From NCBI GenBank assembly GCA_002862205.1, contig PKCN01000236.1:1-32539 (forward strand): DNA of 32,539 nucleotides. Direction: 5' to 3'. The DNA is from Planctomycetaceae bacterium (lineage in GTDB: Bacteria > Planctomycetota > Planctomycetia > Pirellulales > Pirellulaceae). Under the pieces are notes generated by a model. That model did no database searches. It was not told the origin of the DNA and saw only the letters and a program-made list of their open reading frames with translations. Shown piece after piece: positions 12,246 through 21,289 of this stretch (its first letter is position 1; each line of letters begins with the position of its first letter). Made by a program: the position numbers and the translations under genes.

Positions 12246-15173
12246 GTGAAACTTTTTTCAACTTCTTGTGAAACTGTCTATCTGGGTTGGGATGCTCCTC
12301 TGCTGCCGCGTGCAGCTGAATTTCTGCGTGAGAGGTTTACGATCAAATCTGATTGTGACTTGCGTGGAACGATTTGTGTTCTGCCATCTTCCCGTGGGGT
12401 GCAGCGTTTTACACGCTTGCTAAGTCATGAGATGGAATCGCATGGTTTGCAATATTCTCTGCCCCGAGTCATTACGATTGGTCAATTGGCTGAGTGTTTG
12501 CACACTCCTGAAATCCCAGTTGCGTTGGAACTCGAGCAAACCTTGGCTTGGGCCAGTGTGCTGCGAAGCCAGCATCCAGATCATTTGAAATCTCTCTTTC
12601 CGGTGATTCCTCCCACGGAATCGATTGGGCCTTGGCTGGAACTTGCGTCAACGCTGAGGCGTCTGCACGAAGATCTTTCTGCCAATGAGATGACTTTTCG
12701 AAGTGTTGTTGATGTGACTGAGACTGATTCCGAGAAACGCCGTTGGGAATTATTGAGCGGTTTATTTGATCAGTACCTCAAAACTCTTTCGTTGGCTGGT
12801 GTTTGCGATCCAAACTGGGCGAGGCGGCAAGCGGTGTTACATGGAGCTTGCCGCTCGCAGGGTAAAGTGGTGCTGGTGGGGACCAGTGACCTGAGCAATG
12901 CCATGGTTGGGATGCTGCGAGCACAAGAGGAGGATCTGACATCGCTGGTCGCAGCGCCGGAGAGTGATTCGTGGCGATTCGATGAATTTGGTTGTGTTGA
13001 AACCAAGGGGTGGCTGGATCATCACCTCCCACTGCAAGACGAGCAATTGGTTGGCGCCGGAGATGTTGCGGATCAAGCCATGGCGGTTGCTGCATCTTTG
13101 GCGGCTCTTGGGGACGAATTCTCAACGGATCAGGTCACTGTTGGCGTAACCGATGAGTCCCAGGTGGGGCCAGTCGAAATTGAGTTGCGGGGTTGTGGGT
13201 TGGGAACCACTCGAAACCTCGGCTGGCCGATTTCACAAACTGCAGTTGGGCGACTCCTGCAATTGACATCCACATTCTTGCAGCGAAGAAATTGGCAATC
13301 CCTTGCGTCTCTTGTACGACATGCAGACGTTGCCCGGTACATCTCGAACCAGTTGGGCCAGTTAAAAATATCTGATTGGCTGACAGAATTGGACCGCTTG
13401 CTCTCCAACCATTATCCGGTCAAAACCCACGATGTTCTCCCGCCAGAGGTTCTTCAGGCTTATCCTCAAGCCATTGAAGTGTTGAAGACTGTTGAGCTAT
13501 GGCTTGCCGAATTCATGGGGTCGGATCAGTCCATTGCAAAATGGAGTGGCACGATCGAAGCATGGCTTGATGTTGTTTACGGCAATCTGAATGCTGGTGA
13601 GAGTGGGGTTGGTGAGAGTGATGGGCGAGCAGTTCCTGAAAACGCTGCCGAAGGCAGTGACCACGAGAATCAAGACTCGGGTGGGGATGTTACAGTCCAC
13701 ACGATAACCCCACCAAGAACGCAACGTGCATTTGATACGGTAAAGCGACTTGCAAAGCGTTTCGAAACCCTGAACGCGGATCTTGATTTGATTCTCAATG
13801 GATCGGCGGCTTTGGAAATGTTGGCAGGACGCCTTGCGGATGCCCGCGTATCTGATGTCGGTGACATGGATGATGTCAAGATTCTGGGGTGGCTCGATCT
13901 CGCGTTGGATGATTCCGCAGCAATGGTGGTGATTGGTCTCAATCATCCTTTTGTGCCCGGCGCGGTAACCAGCGACCCGTTTCTGCCAGGGGCTCTTCGT
14001 AGCAAGCTCAGGATGGCCGACAATGAACGTCGATACGCACGCGATGTTTATGCCATGCATGTCATGTTGTCTTCGCGTGAATCGATCCAATTCATCGTAG
14101 GGCGTCGAGCAGCAGACCAAACACCCACACCCCCCAGTCGCCTTTTGGCGGCTACTGAACCGACCCATGCCGCTCGCAGGGTGAGGAATCTTCTCGATGG
14201 AGCACAGGATGCGATGTTGGTACAGCATGCATGGGACCGAACGATCGAGGGTGGGGAATTAACGATTCCAGTTTTGCCTGAATTAGGAACAGATGGGCGC
14301 GTTCGAACGCTGAGTGTCACGGCCTTTCGTGACTATCTGGATTGTCCTTACCGGTTTTATTTGCGGCATGTCTTGAAGTTGCGGCCAATGGATGATGCAA
14401 CAGGCGAACTGGCTGCGAATCAGTTTGGTGACATGGTGCATGGTGCATTGGAAACGTTTGGGGATTCTCCGGACCGGGATGAAACAGAGTGTGGCAAGAT
14501 CGAGCAGGCTTTGTTGTCACATTTGGATGATTACGTTGGCAAGCACTACGGAAGTGCTGTTTCGTCAGCAGTGACCTTGCAAGTGGCACAGGCAGAACGA
14601 CGTCTCAAGGCAGTAGCCAAGGAGCAGGCGAAGCGAATCGATCAGGGGTGGACGATCCATGCGTCCGAGGCAGCCGTGAACGAAAGTGATGGTGCCGGGA
14701 TCGAAGTCGATGGGATGACCATGGGATTGAGAGGACGGTTCGACCGAATCGACTTTCATGCTCAAACCGGACGCTACGCCATCCTTGATTACAAAACTCA
14801 CGGGCACCTCCCGGAGAAAAAACATCTCAAAAAGGTGGACGGTGTTTACCAGTGGATTGATTTGCAATTGCCACTATATCGCATGATGGTGCCGTTTCTC
14901 GGAATCAAGGAAGATCCAGCCACGGTTGAGTTGGGGTACTTCAATATCAGTGAAAAAGATGAAGAGACCAAAATCAACATTGCTGATTTTACAGAGGAAC
15001 AGATGGCGGAGGCGGTCGAGATCATTCAGGGATGTGTTCGTGGTATTTGGGCGGAACAGTTTGAGCCCACAGCAGAACGCGTTCAATATGACGATTATGA
15101 AATGATCCTGCAGTCAGGAGTCGCAAGCCGATTGATGAACGAGGCGGAAGTGTCTGTCAGGGAGGTGAGGTGA
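12246..15173 (+). CDS. AddB-like helicase/exonuclease subunit with PD-(D/E)XK nuclease
   Basis: A 975-aa protein probably forming the nuclease-bearing subunit of an AddAB-type double-strand-break resection complex. The N-terminal 550 residues have the inactive helicase fold of AddB (ICVLPSSRGVQRFTRLLSHE, ITIGQLAECL) and no Walker A. Residues about 690-925 are a RecB-type nuclease. His732 is in GDMVHGALE, Asp833 in GRFDRID, Asp848 and Lys850 in LDYKTH, and a QLPLYR motif follows. Cys700 (CPYRFYLRHVL) is the only recognisable ligand of the AddB iron-sulfur staple; the usual C-terminal Cys trio is absent. Residues 455-480 are a low-complexity acidic linker. Start: GTG at 12246 with AGGA about 12 bases upstream. 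Its TGA overlaps the ATG of the helicase gene. Confidence 0.85.
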   Translation: MKLFSTSCETVYLGWDAPLLPRAAEFLRERFTIKSDCDLRGTICVLPSSRGVQRFTRLLSHEMESHGLQYSLPRVITIGQLAECLHTPEIPVALELEQTLAWASVLRSQHPDHLKSLFPVIPPTESIGPWLELASTLRRLHEDLSANEMTFRSVVDVTETDSEKRRWELLSGLFDQYLKTLSLAGVCDPNWARRQAVLHGACRSQGKVVLVGTSDLSNAMVGMLRAQEEDLTSLVAAPESDSWRFDEFGCVETKGWLDHHLPLQDEQLVGAGDVADQAMAVAASLAALGDEFSTDQVTVGVTDESQVGPVEIELRGCGLGTTRNLGWPISQTAVGRLLQLTSTFLQRRNWQSLASLVRHADVARYISNQLGQLKISDWLTELDRLLSNHYPVKTHDVLPPEVLQAYPQAIEVLKTVELWLAEFMGSDQSIAKWSGTIEAWLDVVYGNLNAGESGVGESDGRAVPENAAEGSDHENQDSGGDVTVHTITPPRTQRAFDTVKRLAKRFETLNADLDLILNGSAALEMLAGRLADARVSDVGDMDDVKILGWLDLALDDSAAMVVIGLNHPFVPGAVTSDPFLPGALRSKLRMADNERRYARDVYAMHVMLSSRESIQFIVGRRAADQTPTPPSRLLAATEPTHAARRVRNLLDGAQDAMLVQHAWDRTIEGGELTIPVLPELGTDGRVRTLSVTAFRDYLDCPYRFYLRHVLKLRPMDDATGELAANQFGDMVHGALETFGDSPDRDETECGKIEQALLSHLDDYVGKHYGSAVSSAVTLQVAQAERRLKAVAKEQAKRIDQGWTIHASEAAVNESDGAGIEVDGMTMGLRGRFDRIDFHAQTGRYAILDYKTHGHLPEKKHLKKVDGVYQWIDLQLPLYRMMVPFLGIKEDPATVELGYFNISEKDEETKINIADFTEEQMAEAVEIIQGCVRGIWAEQFEPTAERVQYDDYEMILQSGVASRLMNEAEVSVREVR

Positions 15174-18028
15174 TGAGCGAAGACAAATACGATGATGAAA
15201 ATGAACGTTCCTCACAGCGAGCTGCCCCATTGCAGCAAGAGGATTCCTTGCAACGTGAGCAGAATGATACTGGAAGCTCAATGACGAAAAAAAATGCTGC
15301 CGATCAATCCAACAGCCATGGCTTCGTTGAGGAAGACGTTGCCCAGAGAATTGGTGATACTGTCGAACCTCTCGACTCGGATGAGGCCATGGTGGAAGTT
15401 CACGAGCAGGTCTCTGATGGACTGTTGTTGCCAACGGTGGTCAGGGCATCAGCAGGAACGGGGAAAACTTACCGGCTGACAGCTCGTCTGATGCGGATTT
15501 TGTTGCAAGGTGCAGCGCCTGAGTCAATTCTGGCGACTACGTTCACGAGAAAAGCGGCAGGTGAGATTCTTGATCGCGTTCTGTTGACACTCGCCCACGC
15601 AGCCAATGAGAGTGATCCCAATGCATTGCAGGAGTTACGAGCGCAGGTGGATTTGCCAACCTTGCCCCGTTCTGCGTGTTTAAAGCTATTCGAGAAGTTG
15701 TTGCGAAATGTGCACCGTCTTCGCATCTGCACGCTGGATAGCCTTTTTTCGCAATTGGCGAGATCTTTCTCTTTCGAATTGGGACTGCCACCTGCTTGGC
15801 GTCTGACGGATGAGATCGAGGAGGCTTGGCTTCGCGAACAGGCCGTTGATGCTCTGATTGCAACTTTGGATCCAGCGGAGATGATGGCCTTGCTTTCGAT
15901 GCTTGGGAAAGGTGAGAACCGCCGCTCAATCGCAAGGGAATTACTGCAGGTTGTGGATACTGCGTACAGCGGTCAGCGGCAGTGTGGTGTAAAAGTCTGG
16001 GATAAACTTGTCGCACCAAAATCGCCGAGTGATAAGGAACTCGCTGAAGCAGTGATTGCCATGCGGTCGGTTCAGTTACCTCAGAAACGTCTGATGACCC
16101 GATTGGAAAAGTTGGCGCAACAAATCGAAGCGAGAGATTTCGCGGCACTCGCTGACGACACCTTGATCGCAAATATCGCATCCGCAAGAAGGTCGAATAC
16201 TGAGGTCACTTATTTTCGGTCTCCTTTTCCCGAAGAGTTGAACGTAGCTTTCGACACTTTGTATGCAGCGGTGCGAACGAACGTTCTAGGTCTGTTAAAA
16301 GGGCAGAATCAGGCAACCGGTACAGTGCTCGAGGTTTATAACCACAACATCACTGAACTGAAACAATCGGCTCGGGTTCTGGGATTCGAGGATGTGTCCA
16401 TTCGACTTGCGTCACGATTTGCATCGCTGGATCAAAAACTGCTGGGAGATCGCATGGACGGTGCCATCAACCATGTTCTGTTGGATGAATTCCAGGATAC
16501 TTCTCCGGTGCAATGGCAGGTCCTGCGTCCCCTCGCCATGAGGGTGACTGATCCTGAGGCTACTTCGACTCATCCGGTCCCGGATGAGCGAGAGGTGTTG
16601 CAGTCATTCTTTTGTGTGGGTGATACCAAACAGGCTATTTATGGGTGGCGTGGTGGCGTGGCTGAAATCTTCGATGCCGTGGCCGACCAAATACCGGATG
16701 TTGTGGAGGATGTTCAGAATAAGAGTTATCGAAGCAGCCAAATTGTGATTGATGTTGTCAATCAAACCTTCAAAAACCTTGTGCGACATCCCATTGCCGC
16801 TGCAGCCGATGCTGCTGATCCCACAAGCAAGTCAACTTATGAGGTGGCTGCCTTGAACAGTTTTTGTCGACGTTTTCCAGAGCATGAAGCCTTCAGAAAA
16901 GAACTCCCCGGCCATGTTCAGATCATGACGTCAACGAATCCTGAAAAAGCAGATAGTGAGGCGAGACAGCAGGCCTGCTGCGAGCGTGCCGCAGAGCTTG
17001 TGGCAGATCTGAATCGTAAAGCTCCAGAGAAATCGATCGGTATTCTGACTCGCACAAATCGTGGAGTTGCTCAGCTGATATTTCTGTTGGAAAATTTGGG
17101 TGTTGAGGTCAGTCAGGAGGGTGGGAATCCGCTGACCGATGCAGCGGCAGTCGAGACCATTCTCAGTACTTTGATGATGGCAGAGCATCCCGGTGACGGG
17201 AGATGGGAATTTCACGCCAGATCGACTCCACTGGGCGACTTGCCAGATTTCGGGCCTGATTATGTGCGAGACCTCGTCGAGGAGACAGGGTTGGCTGAGG
17301 CGATTGAGCTTTTTGCTGGAGTGTTGGCACCGGTGTGTGATGAGAGGGAGACACTGAGGTTGAAGCAGTTGACTCGTTTGGCCATCAGTTATCAATTGCA
17401 GGCGGCGCCCAGAATCAGGGACTTTGTCCGGCTAGTGCGTGAAAAACGAGTCGAACGACCTCAGAGGGCACCAGTCCGTGTCATGACGGTTCACCAATCC
17501 AAAGGATTGGAATTTGACGCTGTTGTGCTGCCTGAACTTGATGGTGCGTTGACACGTGCTTCGGGTAGTTGTGTTTCGGATATCAAGGAAATCGGTGAGC
17601 CACCCGCAGGGATGACACGTTACCTGAACCAGAAGGCCTGGCACTTTTTGACAGGTCATTGGCAACGAGTGTTCGGTGCGCAGGCGGCAGGTGGCATGAC
17701 TGAAGCCTTGTGCCTGTTGTATGTCGCCATGACACGCGCCCGTCAAGGTTTGTATGTCGTCATGCAGCCTGCAAAGAAAAAAACATTCGATGTCAAAACT
17801 GCGGCTTCTTTGCTCTATCACGCGCTTGGCTGTGATGCCGATCCGACCGAAAATGATGCCGTGCTTTTTGAACACGGTGATCCTGCCTGCTGGTCGAATG
17901 AATCCAGTGTGAGTGACGTCGCGCAACCGAACAAAATCAAGGCTGACGTTCAGGACGTCGCAGGTGAGCCTGTTCGCATCAGATTGCGCTCAACAAACTC
18001 CAATCAGCTTGCAGCCACATCCACCTGA
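15173..18028 (+). CDS. AddA-like UvrD/RecB superfamily 1 helicase, lacking nuclease domain
   Basis: The ATG at 15173 sits in TGATG with the addB-like stop, with GGAGG seven bases upstream, so the two are translationally coupled. The 951-aa protein has an 85-residue acidic, Gln-rich N-terminal extension. SF1 helicase motifs follow: Walker A SAGTGKT (Lys98), TTFTRKAAGE, LDEFQDTSPVQW (near 438), GDTKQAIYGWRGG, SYRSSQ, VMTVHQSKGLEFD (near 769) and LLYVAMTRARQGL (near 848). AddA and RecB normally continue about 250 residues beyond the last motif into a nuclease. This protein stops about 95 residues later (RIRLRSTNSNQLAATST) and no nuclease motif is visible. It is either naturally helicase-only or truncated by a stop or frameshift; tandem repeats lie 110 bp downstream. 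Confidence 0.88.
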   Translation: MSEDKYDDENERSSQRAAPLQQEDSLQREQNDTGSSMTKKNAADQSNSHGFVEEDVAQRIGDTVEPLDSDEAMVEVHEQVSDGLLLPTVVRASAGTGKTYRLTARLMRILLQGAAPESILATTFTRKAAGEILDRVLLTLAHAANESDPNALQELRAQVDLPTLPRSACLKLFEKLLRNVHRLRICTLDSLFSQLARSFSFELGLPPAWRLTDEIEEAWLREQAVDALIATLDPAEMMALLSMLGKGENRRSIARELLQVVDTAYSGQRQCGVKVWDKLVAPKSPSDKELAEAVIAMRSVQLPQKRLMTRLEKLAQQIEARDFAALADDTLIANIASARRSNTEVTYFRSPFPEELNVAFDTLYAAVRTNVLGLLKGQNQATGTVLEVYNHNITELKQSARVLGFEDVSIRLASRFASLDQKLLGDRMDGAINHVLLDEFQDTSPVQWQVLRPLAMRVTDPEATSTHPVPDEREVLQSFFCVGDTKQAIYGWRGGVAEIFDAVADQIPDVVEDVQNKSYRSSQIVIDVVNQTFKNLVRHPIAAAADAADPTSKSTYEVAALNSFCRRFPEHEAFRKELPGHVQIMTSTNPEKADSEARQQACCERAAELVADLNRKAPEKSIGILTRTNRGVAQLIFLLENLGVEVSQEGGNPLTDAAAVETILSTLMMAEHPGDGRWEFHARSTPLGDLPDFGPDYVRDLVEETGLAEAIELFAGVLAPVCDERETLRLKQLTRLAISYQLQAAPRIRDFVRLVREKRVERPQRAPVRVMTVHQSKGLEFDAVVLPELDGALTRASGSCVSDIKEIGEPPAGMTRYLNQKAWHFLTGHWQRVFGAQAAGGMTEALCLLYVAMTRARQGLYVVMQPAKKKTFDVKTAASLLYHALGCDADPTENDAVLFEHGDPACWSNESSVSDVAQPNKIKADVQDVAGEPVRIRLRSTNSNQLAATST

Positions 18029-18135
18029 AAGATTCTGGCACTGCAAGCGGCGTAGCCTGATGTCAGCAGAACACTCAGGAAAAACGCCCATCCTCACTCC
18101 CCAAGGGAACCACGCAGCGGCCCTGCTCCGCTCTG

Positions 18136-18187
18136 TAGTTCCGCTCAGTAGTTCCGCTCAGTAGTTCCGCTCAGTAGTTCCGCTCAG
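18136..18187 (+). repeat. 13-bp tandem array after the addA-like gene
   Basis: Four exact, head-to-tail copies of TAGTTCCGCTCAG (18136-18187), preceded by a degenerate partial copy. It lies in the 203-bp gap between the convergent addA-like and propeller genes. Each unit contains in-phase TAG in one frame, so it closes any read-through of the upstream frame. Confidence 0.9.
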
Positions 18188-18231
18188 TGGTTCGATGGAA
18201 CCGAATCTCACTGTGGAGCCGTTGCTGGTCC

Positions 18232-19536
18232 TTAAGGTTTCCCAATCAGGAAAAGTTTGGTCCCGGTTCTTACGACAAAGCCATTCCGGGTCGGCGCGAC
18301 TCCGTACTGGATTTCCCCACCAAATCCACCTGGACCGCCACCTCCCTCAGAATCCCAAAGCTGATTTTCATCAAGGATTTCCTTTTTGGGCCCTGCCTGG
18401 ACAATGGTTGTCCTTCCGTCTTTGCCAAAAAAGAAAATGTGCTCGCCAACGCCAACGGGAGTTGCCCAATTGCTGTCGGCCATCCGAGCTGTGTAATTCG
18501 TTTCGCCGGTCGTCGCGTCGATGCAATAGAGGACGCCCGCTCGATTTGTGTAATAAGCGTGTCCTTTGTAAACGATCGGAGATCCGAATGAGCTGGTTGC
18601 GTCTTTGCTTTGCCAGAGAACTTTGGGCTGGAAGCCATTATCCGAAGCAATGATCTTCATCATTAAATTGGACTCCTTGGCTCCTTCTGATGCTTCTCCA
18701 TTTCGACCAGGCGAGGCACCTACCAGAAACGATCCATCGCCTGCATCTATTGTCGAAGGAACTGTATTTCCACCGACGTTGTTATAGGTCCAAAGCTGTT
18801 TGCCATTGGTGGGGTCGTAGCCATCGACACTTCCAGAGGATGAAATGACGATTTGATCCTTCCCGTCGATTTTTACCATCATCGGCGAGGACCATGATAT
18901 TCGACTGTCGCGATCCGTCTTCCAGGAGGTTTTCCCCGTCTTTTTGTCAAACCCTGCGATATAGGAGGGGCCATCGTTATCGGCAACGATGAAAATCTGG
19001 TCTCCCAACTGCGCGACGGAACCGCCCAGACCGAATCGCCCAACGTATTTGCCGTAATCCTTGATCAGGTCACGCTCCCACCGCACTTCACCTTCCGGGC
19101 TCAATGCAACCAGGTTGCCACTTTCGAAAAAAGCAAACACTCCTGATTCATCTGCGGTAGGTGTAGGTGCTGCCCTGCTCGTGTAGACGTTGTTCGCGAC
19201 AGGCAGACTGCTTGGGAACGAGCGCTTCCACAAAACTTCACCGGTGGTCAGTTGATGACAAATCACCAGATTGTCATTTTTCATGGGGCCCTCTACCGCT
19301 GTCACATAGATGCGGTCACCTACGATCACAGGACTGGATTGTCCGTGGCCTGGTAGCGAGGTCTGCCAACCAATGCCTTCTTCCGGATTCCATTTCAGGG
19401 GAGGAGTGAAATCGGTAACCGTAGACCGGGACTTACCACCCAAGAATGCGGGCCAGTCGGCTTTCGTTACTTGAGACTGCAGGAACGTGCTTGCAAATAA
19501 GACCAGTAAAACACGTGAAAACAGGAGTCGAGCCAT
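18232..19536 (-). CDS. Secreted PQQ-like beta-propeller repeat protein
   Basis: The start at 19536 gives MARLLFSRVLLVLFASTFLQSQ, a clear signal peptide ending before ADWPAFLGG, with GAAGG upstream; the frame is open further upstream but that part looks non-coding. The 434-aa product consists of repeated propeller strands of the PQQ/WD-like type (GQSSPVIVGDRIYVTAV, LVALSPEGEVRWERDL, IAGFDKKTGKTSWKT, VDGYDPTNGKQLWTYN, LYCIDATTGETNYTAR). The DWPxFLG opening is typical of the large planctomycete family of outer-membrane or periplasmic propellers. No haem site or PQQ-dehydrogenase active site is seen, so it is more likely a binding or scaffold protein. It follows the DUF1501 gene after a 241-bp gap, so it may have its own promoter. 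Confidence 0.88.
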   Translation of the reverse strand: MARLLFSRVLLVLFASTFLQSQVTKADWPAFLGGKSRSTVTDFTPPLKWNPEEGIGWQTSLPGHGQSSPVIVGDRIYVTAVEGPMKNDNLVICHQLTTGEVLWKRSFPSSLPVANNVYTSRAAPTPTADESGVFAFFESGNLVALSPEGEVRWERDLIKDYGKYVGRFGLGGSVAQLGDQIFIVADNDGPSYIAGFDKKTGKTSWKTDRDSRISWSSPMMVKIDGKDQIVISSSGSVDGYDPTNGKQLWTYNNVGGNTVPSTIDAGDGSFLVGASPGRNGEASEGAKESNLMMKIIASDNGFQPKVLWQSKDATSSFGSPIVYKGHAYYTNRAGVLYCIDATTGETNYTARMADSNWATPVGVGEHIFFFGKDGRTTIVQAGPKKEILDENQLWDSEGGGGPGGFGGEIQYGVAPTRNGFVVRTGTKLFLIGKP

Positions 19537-19777
19537 GATAGAGAGACCTTCGAGGTTGATAGTGGTTAGACCCTGAGCCAAAGCGGGGATTCGGATCGAT
19601 GTGTTTCTGTTATAGGAGCTTCTACGAATATTTTGGCTCCCAGCACGAGGCGTATGGATGTCGCCACAGCGTTCTATACGACTGCGGCCATTTGGTCGAC
19701 ACCAACATGCCGATCTGATGGAATCGTAGTGTTCTGTGAAGATGGACACGGAACGGGGATTTTGCAACTGCAAGATT

Positions 19778-21178
19778 CTAGGTGAAGACCTGTTCGATGA
19801 TTTTGCCGTGCACATCGGTAAGACGAAAATCTCGGCCAGCGTAACGATAGGTCAGACGCTCGTGATCATAGCCGAGTAGTCTCAGCATCGTGGCGTGCAG
19901 ATCGTGTACATGAACGCGATTCTCAACGGCCTGGAAACCGAGTTCATCTGTGGCTCCGATTGCCTGACCGCCTTTCACGCCTCCACCTGCCATCCAGCAT
20001 GTGAAACCATAGTGATTGTGGTCACGTCCGTTCATCTTTCCCTGGTTGGATCCTTCCTTGGGCATTTCAACGACTGGGGTTCTTCCAAATTCTCCGCCCC
20101 ATAGGACGAGTGTTGAATCAAGCATTCCTGTTCGCTTGAGATCACTCAGCAGGGCACCAATGGCCTGGTCAACTCCCCTCGCAACATTGCGATGTGCTTC
20201 TGCCAGATCGTCGTGGCTGTCCCAAGGCTGACCTGAACCTGTGTAGAGTTGGACAAAGCGTACGCCGCGTTCTACCAAACGTCTTGCAATCAGGGCTTGT
20301 CTGGCAAACGCACCTTTGCCATACATTTTTCGCGTCGCCACTGATTCACGTTGAATGTCAAAAGCGGTAGAAGCCTCGCTTTGCATTCGGTATGCAAGTT
20401 CGAACGAATCCAGTCTCGATTCCAAACGCTTGTCATCTTCTCGCGTGCTCGCGTGCTCGCGATTCAAATTCTGTAGCAGGTCGAGCTGCTGTCGTTGATC
20501 ATGCTGTGATACCCTGTTATTTCGAATGTGATCAATCAGTTCCTCGACCTGCTTTGCACCTGTATTGATATAGGTCGCTTGATACTTGCCAGGAAGAAAA
20601 GCATTTTGCCAATTTTGTGATTCCTTGATGGGATATCCGCCGGGACACATCGTGACAAACGACGGAAGGTTCTCGTTGGCACTGCCGAGACCGTAGGAAA
20701 CCCAGGAGCCCATGCTTGGTCGTACCAGACGCGACTCGCCTGTGTTCATCAGCATCAGCGATGGTTCATGGTTGGGTACATCGGCGTGCATGGATCGGAT
20801 CACACAGATGTCATCCATGTGTGCCGCAGTGTGAGAGAAAATCTCACTGACAGGCAAACCGCATTCACCGTATCGCTGGAACTTGTAGGGTGACTTCAGG
20901 ACATTTCCTGTGGGACGTTCGGTCCTCAGATTCCTGGTTGGCGCAGTTTTTCCATGATGTTTTTCCAACGCACTCTTAGGATCGAATGTATCTACCTGGC
21001 TTGGACCACCATTCATGAACAGGTGGATGACATGTTTTGCCTTGGCTGGGTACTGAAGTGGTACTTCACCCGTGGAAACACCTTCCTGAGCAAGTAAATC
21101 AGTCAACGCGACACTCCCAAAACCTGCTCCACATGTCTTGAGAAAGTTGCGACGCGCTGAGGTGCGGTAATTCAACAT
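19778..21178 (-). CDS. DUF1501 protein with Tat signal
   Basis: A 466-aa protein whose N-terminus has a twin-arginine signal (ARRNFLKTCGAGFGSVALTDLL), so it is exported folded. DUF1501 features follow: HVIHLFMNGGPSQVDTFDPK, IRSMHADVPNHEPSLMLMNTG, GSWVSYGLGS, LVLWGGEFGRTP and GRDHNHYGFTCWMAGGGVKGG. The fold is related to alkaline phosphatases and sulfatases, but the substrate is unknown. In planctomycetes it is almost always paired with a PSCyt1/DUF1549/DUF1553 gene, as here (111 bp upstream on the same strand). A short direct repeat (CGCGTGCT twice, near 20448) lies inside the coding sequence. No clear Shine-Dalgarno sequence. Confidence 0.93.
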   Translation of the reverse strand: MLNYRTSARRNFLKTCGAGFGSVALTDLLAQEGVSTGEVPLQYPAKAKHVIHLFMNGGPSQVDTFDPKSALEKHHGKTAPTRNLRTERPTGNVLKSPYKFQRYGECGLPVSEIFSHTAAHMDDICVIRSMHADVPNHEPSLMLMNTGESRLVRPSMGSWVSYGLGSANENLPSFVTMCPGGYPIKESQNWQNAFLPGKYQATYINTGAKQVEELIDHIRNNRVSQHDQRQQLDLLQNLNREHASTREDDKRLESRLDSFELAYRMQSEASTAFDIQRESVATRKMYGKGAFARQALIARRLVERGVRFVQLYTGSGQPWDSHDDLAEAHRNVARGVDQAIGALLSDLKRTGMLDSTLVLWGGEFGRTPVVEMPKEGSNQGKMNGRDHNHYGFTCWMAGGGVKGGQAIGATDELGFQAVENRVHVHDLHATMLRLLGYDHERLTYRYAGRDFRLTDVHGKIIEQVFT

Positions 21179-21289
21179 TGTTTTGAGATGTGTTTGCGGG
21201 TGATCGTAGCCGGGTATCTTGAGCTTGTTTTATCAGGACAGATGCACGTTGCAGCGTGGATGAGAAACCGAACACTACTTGCATCAACC

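Noticed and set aside
17913-18164. Frame of 83 codons possibly continuing the AddA-like protein after a frameshift
   Set aside because: It has no nuclease motif and low-complexity content, and it overlaps the real C-terminus. A frameshift cannot be shown from this sequence alone.
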